From Silene latifolia (Eukaryota > Streptophyta > Magnoliopsida > Caryophyllales > Caryophyllaceae), in contig NC_133536.1 of assembly GCF_048544455.1 (NCBI RefSeq), forward strand, positions 40,256,652-40,320,651: 64,000 nt of DNA. Reading direction: 5' to 3'. The translations under genes were made by a program, and so were the position numbers. Below the pieces are notes generated by a model. That model searched no databases. It was not told the origin of the DNA and saw nothing but the letters and a program-made list of their open reading frames with translations. Of the stretch, positions 55,877 to 64,000 are shown one piece after another (positions within the stretch are counted from its first letter, which is position 1; each line of letters opens with the position of its first letter).

Positions 55877-57266
55877 CGCTGTCGTGTAACCCGAGAACGA
55901 CCTAATGTTCCCGGCCTCCTATTATGATTTGAAACAAAGCTATCTTTAGTTTTGAAGGAAATTTGCAAAAAGTTTGGACAAAAAGAATGAAAGAGAATAG
56001 GTAATGAGTAGTGAATTCTTATTTACCAAGGTCTTCACCGTCCTGTAGGACAGGTGACCCTCTGCAGCCCACACAAGGTGCCTACTCTCCCAAGTCTCAG
56101 CTCACGCAGGAGCTCCTCTCAGCTGACGACCTCCCCGCCCAACGTTGGCCCGTCTCGGGGCCTCCTCCTCCTCCTCCTCGACGGCCTCCTCCTCGTGAGT
56201 CTCGTCTCCAGTGGCCATCACCGTAGTGGTGAAGGCCTGCTCTAAAGCCTCCTCAACAGTAGTGGCGTCTATCTCCATGGGAGTCCGCCCGGAAGTAGAA
56301 GCCTCATCACCTGCAACGTTAAAGTAAATTTAGGCCGCGTCACATGACGACAAGCCTTTGTTAAGGAGCTTTCGAGCCCTCAGGGCCCTGAAAACTGTCC
56401 TTTCCATGCCATCTTTGGCCATATTCCCACCAACCCAATCACTCATGTGATAAATTGGGTCAAGTCAAGTCCAAGTCAAAGCCTAGTTCCGAGTTCAAGT
56501 CGAAAATTCGGCAGCATTTCGTTATAACGGCGATTATGCCCTAGAAAGGTGTCCTGAAAAAGTTGTCACAAACCAAAATTTCGAGATGGTAGAAAGTTTA
56601 CCCATCATCCAAGGATCCCAAATATCAAATTTCATCGCCAATGGACAATCCTAAGGCTACTTTCGAAGCAATTTACGGTTCAGCTGTAAAACCGACTCAA
56701 AATTCGCTCAAGGGCTCAAAACTCGATGAAAATTCGAAGCAAATGCATGGTTATGTTCCTAACATTGCCTACTATCCATTTCTAACATCAATTTGGCAAA
56801 GCAAATCCATTTGGGGGGAAAAGCCCCAAATTTTCGATCAAAAGGGTCGAAAACCCTAGTTTTCGCGGCTCAAAATTCAACAAATGTAGATGATTAATGC
56901 AAGATTAAAACACATACCTCGATTAGTCATGTTTAATGCAAGCTTTTGGATCAAACCTCGACGGAAATGGTGAAGATTAGAGAGAGAAATTGAAAGAATT
57001 ATGTTTCGAAATAATGAGATATAATCCTTCTGATTTCGCGTTTTTACGCGGAAATAGTCAAATTGGGGAAAAGACGCAGCAGGCGCTGCGCCTCTTCCAA
57101 GAGACGCAGCTCTTGCTGCGCCTCTTCCTTGTGTTCCCTCCATACGGATTTTCAAAAATTCGTTATGAGTTCGTTATTTGCGGGCCCATCTTTGGTGCGC
57201 CTCTTCTTCAACGCTATTATATTCTTTTGGTCCGTTTCGATGACTTCCTTTCGTTCCGGCCCGCGT
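55877..57266. other. Non-coding 3' region of the Retand-like element
   Basis: Includes GGCCTCCTCCTCCTC repeats (56150-56200) and another pair of CTGCGCCTCTTCC modules (57071-57128). No supported gene. Confidence 0.5.
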
Positions 57267-57395
57267 TTTATCCAGCGCGACAGTATTTTGCAGTATTGTC
57301 CAAATTCATTTTATCCAGCGCAGCAGTATTTTGCGGTATTGCTCATATCATTATATCCAGCGCAGTAGTATTTTGCAGTACTGCTCACTCAAGAT
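57267..57395 (+). repeat. Three-unit tandem repeat of about 43 bp
   Basis: Units start at 57267, 57310 and 57352, each containing ATCCAGCGC and CAGTATTTTGC. A second, two-unit repeat (about 49 bp, GAGACCGACGCAAGCAGATTC type) follows at about 57440-57535. Retand elements are described as carrying an amplified tandem repeat. Confidence 0.85.
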
Positions 57396-57817
57396 TTCTC
57401 CACGACGATCAAGATGTTCCTAGTCGTCAAAATATTGCCCCAGCAAGAGTTTGTTTGAGACCGACGCAAGCAGATTCAACCTCAAGTTTTGCCAGAGTTC
57501 GCTTGAGACTAACGCAAGCGGATTCCCCAACAGTTTCTACTGACGTCCTGCTGCTTCCAATATTCCCCGCGAAGTTCGATTAAGCCTCAGGTATGGTCTC
57601 TTCTTATGGCTAGCGAGCTTCCTTACGTAGTCTAATGAACTTTAAACGACCCTCCCCGATAGTCGACATACTCTAAAATGTTCCCGACGATAGGTCCTTG
57701 GTTCAGACCCCTTGAACCGCCTCGCGTCGCCATAGTCGTCAGGTTATAATCTTCGATTGACCTGATGGCTATACTTTGACTTTAGCCTTCTCCAAGCCTC
57801 AGTCAAAGTGGGGGCTC

Positions 57818-60262
57818 TGTAGACACCTCGTTTCTGCACCCCTCGCAAACCACCCGGTGATGATTGGGCCGCATGTTTGATTCGCGGAACGATTTGTGAC
57901 AATTCGTAAGATTATCGTCAAGTGATTTCTCAAATATTAATGTCGACCTCTTAGTTGTCATCTACGTCCTGATACGGTCGTTTTGGCAGTAATTAGAGTA
58001 CATTCGGAGTCCGGGTCAAAACCCGTCTCCATTTTCTGATAACTGTTAAATCCCGAGTCGGAATGTTCTGGAATGTTCCGGATATTTCTATTCCATATTT
58101 CACAAATTCTATCTTTTGGCAAATAATATCCCGTAATATTCATAAGATAGTCGAATTATTTCCGTCCTACCATAACTCAAACGCGGAGATCTTTCTTCAC
58201 GGAGAGGAAACCTCACGGGAATAGACGCAGCAGTCCGCGCCTCTTCCAAGGGACGCAGTGGCTGCTGCGCCTCTTCCCAGGCCCTTCTTTGCATGTTTTA
58301 CGTATCTTTTTCATATCTTTCCGAGATTCACTTCCAAAGAGTCTCCGAAACCCTAATTCCCTCACGTGATTAGTATAAATAGGAGCTTTCGTTCCTCATA
58401 TTTCTCACGCGAGTGTCCGCCCTTCTCTTCTCCCTTTGCATTCTAGAGTTTGTTCTTACTAATTGGCGCCTACGTGCTTGGACTTCCGACCACGTAAGCT
58501 CGGATCCTTCCGGGTACCAGCCTCTCCGTTGCATGACCGACCAATTTGACCAACTCCACAATAATCAATCTAATTAATCAATTTGTTTGAATCGTTTTCC
58601 TCTTACGAGGGCACTCTCTTTGCATTCGCGTCGAGCATTCACTAATCGATATCTTAGTTCTTCTCGTTCCGTCAACATGTAAGTCTGAGGGTGTATAATT
58701 CCTCTTTTATTTATTGTATTTATTTATCGTATCACCATTGTAAGATTTATGTCGAAAACACCATTAAAACCGATTTCTAAAACCGTGCTTTAAAACTCTG
58801 TTTTTGCGGATTTCCAGTAGACAGACGTCGAGAAAAGACGCAACAACTGCTGCGCCTCTTCGAAGGAGCGCAGTTCCTGCTGCGCCTCTTCGTGAGGCTG
58901 CCGCAGTTCCTGCTTCTTTTCTTCTTCTTCGTCCTCTGTAATTTCGTCTTGCTTTTATTTTGTTTCGTTTATTTTCTTTAATTCTTCATCACAATAGTTT
59001 AATAATCACATGTATATTATATCATATTATTAATCATCATCATTAATATGTTCTAATTATTTAAATCCGACTTAAATCCCAATTAATTCATATTTGCGGG
59101 TTTTCGTCATTAAATTCGATTCCGGGTTGTAGAAATTCAATTCATCAATATTGGGTTTCTGGAATTCGTCTTTGATATAGTTTTCATCTGTTTATTCACA
59201 TGTTCATCGCATATTCGTCATTAATCATCATGTTTAATCTAATAATTTGTTTAGTTAGTTTAATTCACTAATTAATCGTTCATTCATGTAATTAATTCAT
59301 TTGCATCCGTCTCACCCATGTTTTACTGTTTTTTACGACCCATTCATATGTTAAATAACCTGTTAATCACTTCCATCCGAGTCAAATAATCTGATCAATC
59401 CTTAAAGTCATCAATTAATATTAACGATTTGCGCGATTCAAGCTTCACGGCCCGAGAACTCACCCTTGAACAGACGCAAAGAATCGCTGCGCGCTCTTCC
59501 AGGGGGCGCGATCTCTCGCGCTTGTTCGAGATGAGTTCTGTCCCTGAACTCCGTTTCTGCCTTGACCTAGTTTGTTTAGTTTACGTATTAACTAACTAAT
59601 ATCCGTAATATCACGCTAATTTCTGTTCGTTTATTTCATTAATTTTATCCTTTTATTCTTTTCTTTTTCTCAAATTATCCGTTTTAAAAGGTATTTTCGA
59701 CATAAATCGCCTATCCAATGTAATTAATGTAATTTCCATTATTGTAATTTATAATCATTGTATTGCTTTTATTGTTTGTATGTTTTCATATGTAAATCAA
59801 CATTAAATCCAACTTCGACCCAATTGTATGCTAATTACGTGTCAACCGACTTAGTCTAATTCTCACATGCTAGGATTAATCTAATGGATGTTGCATTGCA
59901 TGCATATAGCCGACGATATATCAAGTACGAATAACTTCCCTAATCATTAGTAGAGGCCGCTATCGAGGCGGGCGGGATTAGGTGTTCGATCAAAAGAGCT
60001 TCCTAATACGTACCCTCACCCCTTACTCCAGATCTCCGTGAGCACCCGTGTTCATTGGCATCCACGAGAGTCATTCTAGACATAGAATGCTAAGGGTAAC
60101 GATTGCTTAGTGTTCATGTCACTACTTTGTGTCTTGACATGACGCAAGGTATTCGAACGGTTCCAATTTCCCATAAAAATTGGTGGCGACTCCTTACAAA
60201 ATGCAAACGCTTGTTTTTTCCGACCTTCACCAAGCGCCCCCGTGGGCGGCCCGCTGTCCACA
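57818..60262 (+). repeat. 3' LTR of the Retand-like element
   Basis: Starts TGTAGACACCTCG after a purine-rich tract (AAAGTGGGGGCTC) and ends CTGTCCACA. Collinear with the 5' LTR, with a concentrated patch of differences at about 59437-59555. Confidence 0.92.
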
Positions 60263-60340
60263 ACAATATCGTACTATTATGGATTGTGGACATAGATGCA
60301 GCAGAGGCCCAACACGGGATATTCACGCTTCCGCACAACA
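60263..60340 (+). repeat. TRIM 3' LTR, second surviving piece
   Basis: Identical to 39502-39577 over the last 76 bp, ending CACAACA, then target copy ATACT. It starts with the right ACAAT copy made by the Retand-like insertion. Confidence 0.9.
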
Positions 60341-60345
60341 ATACT

Positions 60346-60735
60346 CATCTGTTTTTCTATTTGCTAATTTCAATTCTCCACCAGTTTTGAAGTCTTGCTC
60401 AGCATTGTATATGTTGTTGTAAACACTAAACAGGTTAATTTTTTGATTATTTGATGAGATTTTAGATAGGGATCCTATTACTTATAATTGTTTGATTCCA
60501 TTTTGGTTATGCGCAAAATGGAAGAGCCGTTGAGTTGTTGAAACTCTTTGAATTCGTGAGACGGTTGTACATTAACCTGAATGGTGCTACTCTTTTTAAG
60601 TGTGTTATCAGCTTGTGTTACATTAGGGTCTGTAGAGACGGACGAACAGATTGGGAGGTAAAGCTTCTGACAAAAACCTATTTGTTGCTTCAGCACTTTT
60701 GAGTTTTGACTATGTATTCGACGTCTGGATCTGTT
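60346..60735 (+). pseudogene. PPR pseudogene, cassette copy 3
   Basis: Short, decayed PPR fragments collinear with the other copies: TCTTGCTCAGCATTGTATA (about 60393), TTATGCGCAAAATGGAAGAGCC (about 60508), GAAACTCTTTGAATTCGTGAGACGG and ACAGATTGGGAGGTAAAGC, then AAAACCTATTTGTTGCTTCAGCAC. Frames are broken throughout. Confidence 0.72.
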
Positions 60736-61166
60736 GAACTACACATCTCTTAAACAGTTACGCGGGATACAATAAATGGGTTAAGGTGTGATAAACGGGT
60801 TTACTTTGACCCGATGCATGATACATACTTAAAACGGGTTATTCCGTCTTGATTCTTGAACAAGATTTTGTGAATATTAAGATTCAATAAGCACTTTGTT
60901 TGAAAAATCAATCCTTAATCTAGGTGTTCATCAAAGCGGCTTACAGGAATGAATATAGGAAGCTTATTGAGCTTATGTATGTACAGGATTAAAGAAATTA
61001 CAACTTAGTGAATGTGATGCTCCAGATCATCAATTTACCATGATCCCCATTGCCCTTCATCATTGTTTAAAAAAAGACAATGCTATAAACAGCCTCAAAG
61101 AAATATTGATTTTCAAGTACCCTTCATCTAGGTTTAATAAATGACAATCAGAACAGGTATCGCTCG
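60736..61166. other. Conserved spacer of cassette copy 3
   Basis: Shares the landmarks ACGGGTTTACTTTGACCCGAT and AAGATTTTGTGAATATTAAGAT with copy 1. No gene. Confidence 0.6.
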
Positions 61167-62078
61167 TCACAAATTTCTGCTTGCCACTAGTGTTACATTA
61201 GTGTTAAAAATAACATCTCGACCTGCGGTGGCATGGAACTCAAAAATGTTTTCACCAACTTTAATGCTTCCGATTGTCTGTGTACGACCGTTGTTAACAT
61301 TTTGACCGATTGTTGCTTGCCAGGAACGACTTGTTGTAGTTGTACAAATAACCGGAACTACAGACGAAGTGCTGTTGCTGGAGTCACAGCTTGAAGATGA
61401 TAATGTTGAGGTGCCATTGGTGTGAAGATGTGCTGAAACTGTTGTGCTAAGAGCTGTACTTTCAGAGGTGGATCCACCGCGTCGTCGTGGGTACTTGCTT
61501 CCGAAATTGTTTCTCACGAAGTCAAAGGTAGCTTCGTAAATAAGTCCTGGAGTATGGAGAACGCAAAACGTAACAAAAGAAGACGCCATAAGTGTCCCCC
61601 ATATTATCATAAGGCATACCGTTAAAAACACACTACTCTCAAGTCTCTCCCAATCGAAATCGGTAATATCTCGACCGACTCTAAGCCGACGATACACAAT
61701 ACGAATGACATATACTACACAAGCCAAGATTGCAATATAGAGAAGCAGTTTCTTATGAGACCACACCCAAGGTATGCCGACAATCGATTGAAATAGACAT
61801 CCAACACTGCAAAATATATCCCAGTCACCACCCTCAGTACATAGGCATGACCGAAAACTGGTAGCAATGGCACAAATAAGAAGACAAACGAGACCGACAT
61901 TCATGTTGGACCATAACCAAGGCACTCCTCCAATGAGTAAGATTGTATTGTAACGCTCGAAAATGCTTCTGTTTTTTATCCAACCAATATTGTATTCCGT
62001 GACACCAATCAAACAAAAAATGTAAACAATGCGAACCGGTAGTATGATGAGCCATGATCCAATTGTGAGAATGTCCAT
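61167..62078 (-). CDS. Multi-pass membrane protein, copy 3 (family not recognised)
   Basis: 303 residues, open, collinear with copies 1 and 2. MDILTIGSWLIILPVRIVYI begins the first hydrophobic span; GVPWLWS (51-57) and GIPWVWS about 50 residues later form the internal repeat. A more diverged, charged loop (GRDITDFDWERLESS) follows the fourth span, then a long hydrophobic span (CLMIIWGTLMASSFVTFCVL), a basic patch (KYPRRRGGSTSES), a Ser/Thr-rich linker and the conserved C-terminus (SWQATIGQN, GRTQTIGSIKVGENIFEF, HATAGRDVIFNTNVTLVASRNL). The upstream 150 bp resembles copy 1. No inactivating change. Function unknown; membrane location inferred. Confidence 0.72.
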   Translation of the reverse strand: MDILTIGSWLIILPVRIVYIFCLIGVTEYNIGWIKNRSIFERYNTILLIGGVPWLWSNMNVGLVCLLICAIATSFRSCLCTEGGDWDIFCSVGCLFQSIVGIPWVWSHKKLLLYIAILACVVYVIRIVYRRLRVGRDITDFDWERLESSVFLTVCLMIIWGTLMASSFVTFCVLHTPGLIYEATFDFVRNNFGSKYPRRRGGSTSESTALSTTVSAHLHTNGTSTLSSSSCDSSNSTSSVVPVICTTTTSRSWQATIGQNVNNGRTQTIGSIKVGENIFEFHATAGRDVIFNTNVTLVASRNL

Positions 62079-62780
62079 GATTTTTGAGAAGGATGAATAG
62101 AGAGGTATCCTTTTGAAATGAGGTGAGGAAGGTCAATGAGAATAAATCACTGATATCAAACGCGTTGACAGAGCTTCCAGTAACCAGTGCGTGCCTAGTC
62201 CGGGTAATTATTATATTTAAAAATATTAGAAAGTCAACTCACATAAAGTCAGACGATTAAACAATTTGAAAATTTAGAAAGCTCTTGCTACAATGAGCTA
62301 CTCTTCTGAGTCGTCTCACCTTTTGTATATAAATTACTGTAAATAAATTAATAATAAAAAATGATGGAGAAGTATAAAATAAAAGAGGGAAAAGTATTAC
62401 TGTTTATAAATTAAAAATAAAAAATGAGCTACAAGAGGGAAAATTTTGAAAAATTAGAAAGTTCTTGCTACAATGATCATTAAGTGTAAATAAATTAAAA
62501 ATAAAAAATACCACCTTTTCTGTGTAAACAATTACGGTTTATAATATAAAATAAAAGAGAGAAAAGTATTTCATAAAGAGTAAATTCTCATTATAGACCG
62601 GAGATATCCATCTATAGTTATAGACGGACAAAATATGCATTCACTTTAAGCATAAGACAAGCAACAAGTTGCATGACGGGTCCAAAAATATCATCACTCT
62701 AAGTATATTTGACTTGCGTCTATATTGAGACTAATTGTAAATAAAGTATGAGGGAGTTCTATTTACCCTTGATCTAAACT
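62079..62780. other. Upstream region of membrane gene 3 and AT-rich sequence
   Basis: The first about 200 bp matches the upstream region of copy 1. From 62270 to 62580 there is a low-complexity AT-rich stretch with an imperfect duplication (TTAGAAAG(C/T)TCTTGCTACAATGA at about 62273 and 62455; AAATTAAAAATAAAAAAT words). No gene. Confidence 0.5.
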
Positions 62781-62916
62781 TAGGTCTTGTTCTTTTGAAC
62801 GATTTTTTAAAATAATGCTCAAAAAAAAAAGTTGTCGTTTTGGGTTGGTTAGGAAAATATTTGTCGAAATGGTCTCCACGTAGGCTCGGGTTTCTCGAGT
62901 TTATGACATGGAACAA

Positions 62917-62939
62917 ACACGCCATTAGCAATGGCGTGT
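62917..62939. repeat. Perfect hairpin ACACGCCATT-agc-AATGGCGTGT
   Basis: Ten-base arms with a 3-base loop. Related words follow at about 63033 (CGCCACTGTTAATGGCG) and 63066 (ACACGCGTCATTCGTATTGGC). They lie upstream of the Mutator-like transposase and may belong to its terminal region. Confidence 0.6.
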
Positions 62940-63582
62940 CTAAGGGGAGAAACATGTCATACCCAGTGGCATGTCTATGCAGTAGTTTTTTCACCCAATA
63001 TCAGGAGGTACTGAAAATGGGTGATAAGGAGACCCGCCACTGTTAATGGCGTTTATTGAGTGAAACACGCGTCATTCGTATTGGCATATCTTTTCAGATT
63101 CTTTTTTTTTTTTTTTTTTACAAATTAGTCAATTTTCCATCACTTTTCACTATCAATTACAAATCATGCCTCATCTCTCCTAACAAACACCCTAAGTGCG
63201 ACTCACCTCACCTCACTCCTCCCTCTTCTCCGGCAAATCTTCAGCATCTCTCTGACGTAGTGTTGGCATTGCTTTTCGAATAACACATACTACCTAATTA
63301 GTAAGGTAGTTTAATTTCTTTAACTTGTTCAGTTACATGTTTTGTTGGTAGATTTAGCTTATTTTGTTTTCATTGTAGTTAATTATGTTGTTTTGTTCTT
63401 AGATCTACCACTCATATGTTAATTTATGCTTGTCTAAAAAAAACCCAAAATTTGAAACTTTAATTAAGATTGACAATTTATGCATGTTAACTTATGTCTA
63501 GTTATGTATTTTGGGGAAATTAGGTTATAGTTAGTTTAAAATTTGTTGATTTATACTAAATTTGTTCAATTTTCTTGTATAG

Positions 63583-64000
63583 AATGGAAATTTGTGATTT
63601 TCCTCTTATTTGTTATTGGGATGGAGAAGTGTTGGAGCAAAATGGATGTGTATCTTATCGAGGAGGGAATGAATGTTTTATTTTAGCTAGTACAAGGATG
63701 ACGTGTCTTGAATTAGTTGAAGAGATATATATAACGGAATCGGTACTAAAAATTTGAGTACACAATTGAGGGTGAAGATGAAATTTCCAAGTTCCGGGTT
63801 TTTCAAAGTTGTACCCCTTAATAATGAGAGGCTTTTAAAGCAATATGGGAAAGTGTTCGTCATTCAAATGCTCCTTCAATGGATATATTTGTTGAAGTTT
63901 CCACTAGCCAAATTGTCAATCCTACACCAAGTATTCTTATTAGGCCAGATGATGTAGCTCAATTTGTATCTCTTGAAACTAATGACGTAAATGATGGAGA
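63583..64000 (+). pseudogene. Mutator-like (MULE) transposase, N-terminal part, truncated by window end
   Basis: Starts MEICDFPLICYWDGEVLEQN, followed by GCVSYRGGNECFILASTRMT and CLELVEEIY, the N-terminal region seen in plant MULE transposases, preceding the MuDR DNA-binding, DDE and zinc-finger domains. Similarity continues in other frames (MKFPSSGFFKVVPLNNE from about 63778, then AIWESVRHSNAPSMDIFVEV and ILIRPDDVAQFVSLE to the window edge), so frameshifts lie near 63750 and near 63828. A CT-rich leader (about 63160-63260) precedes it. Assignment rests on remembered family pattern, and the diagnostic catalytic domain is outside the window. Confidence 0.55.

Larger units (their letters stand above)
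44021..60262 (+). mobile_element. Retand-like Ty3/Tat LTR retrotransposon (16.2 kb)
   Basis: Structurally complete: LTRs of about 2.44 kb, target duplication ACAAT (44016-44020 and 60263-60267), primer-binding site, gag and pol in sense, two antisense plant-mobile-domain coding regions downstream of pol, and short tandem repeats before the 3' LTR. Tat-lineage pol plus antisense ORFs between pol and 3' LTR is the arrangement reported for Retand of Silene latifolia. LTRs differ by roughly 1% by eye, outside one divergent patch, giving an age well under one to about one million years. gag-pol is broken in about five places. Confidence 0.88.
39360..60340 (+). mobile_element. TRIM-type small LTR element, split by later insertions
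   Basis: Target-site duplications ATACT (39355-39359 and 60341-60345). The 5' LTR (218 bp) begins TGTTAGGGTGCAAACCC and ends CACAACA, followed by AG and the primer-binding site TGGTATCAGAGC. The 3' LTR survives in two pieces (about 43934-44020 and 60263-60340). No coding sequence of its own is seen, which with the small LTRs fits TRIM. Two larger elements lie inside it. LTR pieces are nearly identical (one difference by eye), so it is young. Confidence 0.85.

Noticed and set aside
56011-56245. Pro-rich frames of about 60-70 codons
   Set aside because: Caused by CCTCCT repeats in the 3' non-coding part of the Retand-like element.
57958-58294. Overlapping short minus-strand frames at the start of the 3' LTR
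   Set aside because: Non-coding LTR sequence; the corresponding 5' LTR region does not preserve the frames.

Overview
This is a plant nuclear window, almost certainly from a eudicot of the Caryophyllales and most likely Caryophyllaceae. The evidence is the density and type of retroelements, above all a large Ty3 element that carries antisense plant-mobile-domain genes between pol and the 3' LTR, the layout published for Retand of Silene. About 80% of the window is transposable element, much of it nested. No bacterial-type operons, CRISPR arrays or rRNA genes are present.

Layout. 1-10.6 kb: the end of a Tekay-like Ty3 element (+) whose 3' LTR is split by a full-length but inactivated L1-type LINE (-). 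It meets, tail to tail, a second LTR of the same family on the minus strand. 10.6-11.5 kb: the 5' end of a minus-strand Copia element. 11.6-21.8 kb: a 5'-truncated LINE (+) split by an 8.7-kb Copia element with nearly identical LTRs but a decayed interior. 22.0-22.6 kb: two MITEs. 23.8-24.7 kb: an intronless FCP1/CPL-type phosphatase gene, the only clearly recognised host gene.

25-62 kb: a host segment present in three copies. Each copy holds pentatricopeptide-repeat (PPR) pseudogene fragments (+), a short conserved spacer, and a convergent gene (-) for an unrecognised multi-pass membrane protein of about 300 residues. The membrane genes are at 26426-27328, 38153-39064 and 61167-62078, and all three are open. 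Transposons have pushed the copies apart. Between copies 1 and 2 lie an internally deleted Copia element, an LTR of an older element, and a Copia element with inverted ends. Between copies 2 and 3 a small TRIM element (39360-60340) has received a truncated Copia element and then a 16.2-kb Retand-like Ty3/Tat element (44021-60262). A decayed fragment of plastid trnA-UGC (NUPT) lies upstream of membrane gene 1.

62.1-64 kb: AT-rich DNA, then the 5' end of a Mutator-like transposase gene that runs off the window and is frameshifted. Functionally, the window reads as a small host gene cluster (phosphatase plus membrane-protein paralogues) embedded in and dispersed by layered retrotransposition. 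Target-site duplications (TSDs) give the order of several insertions directly.
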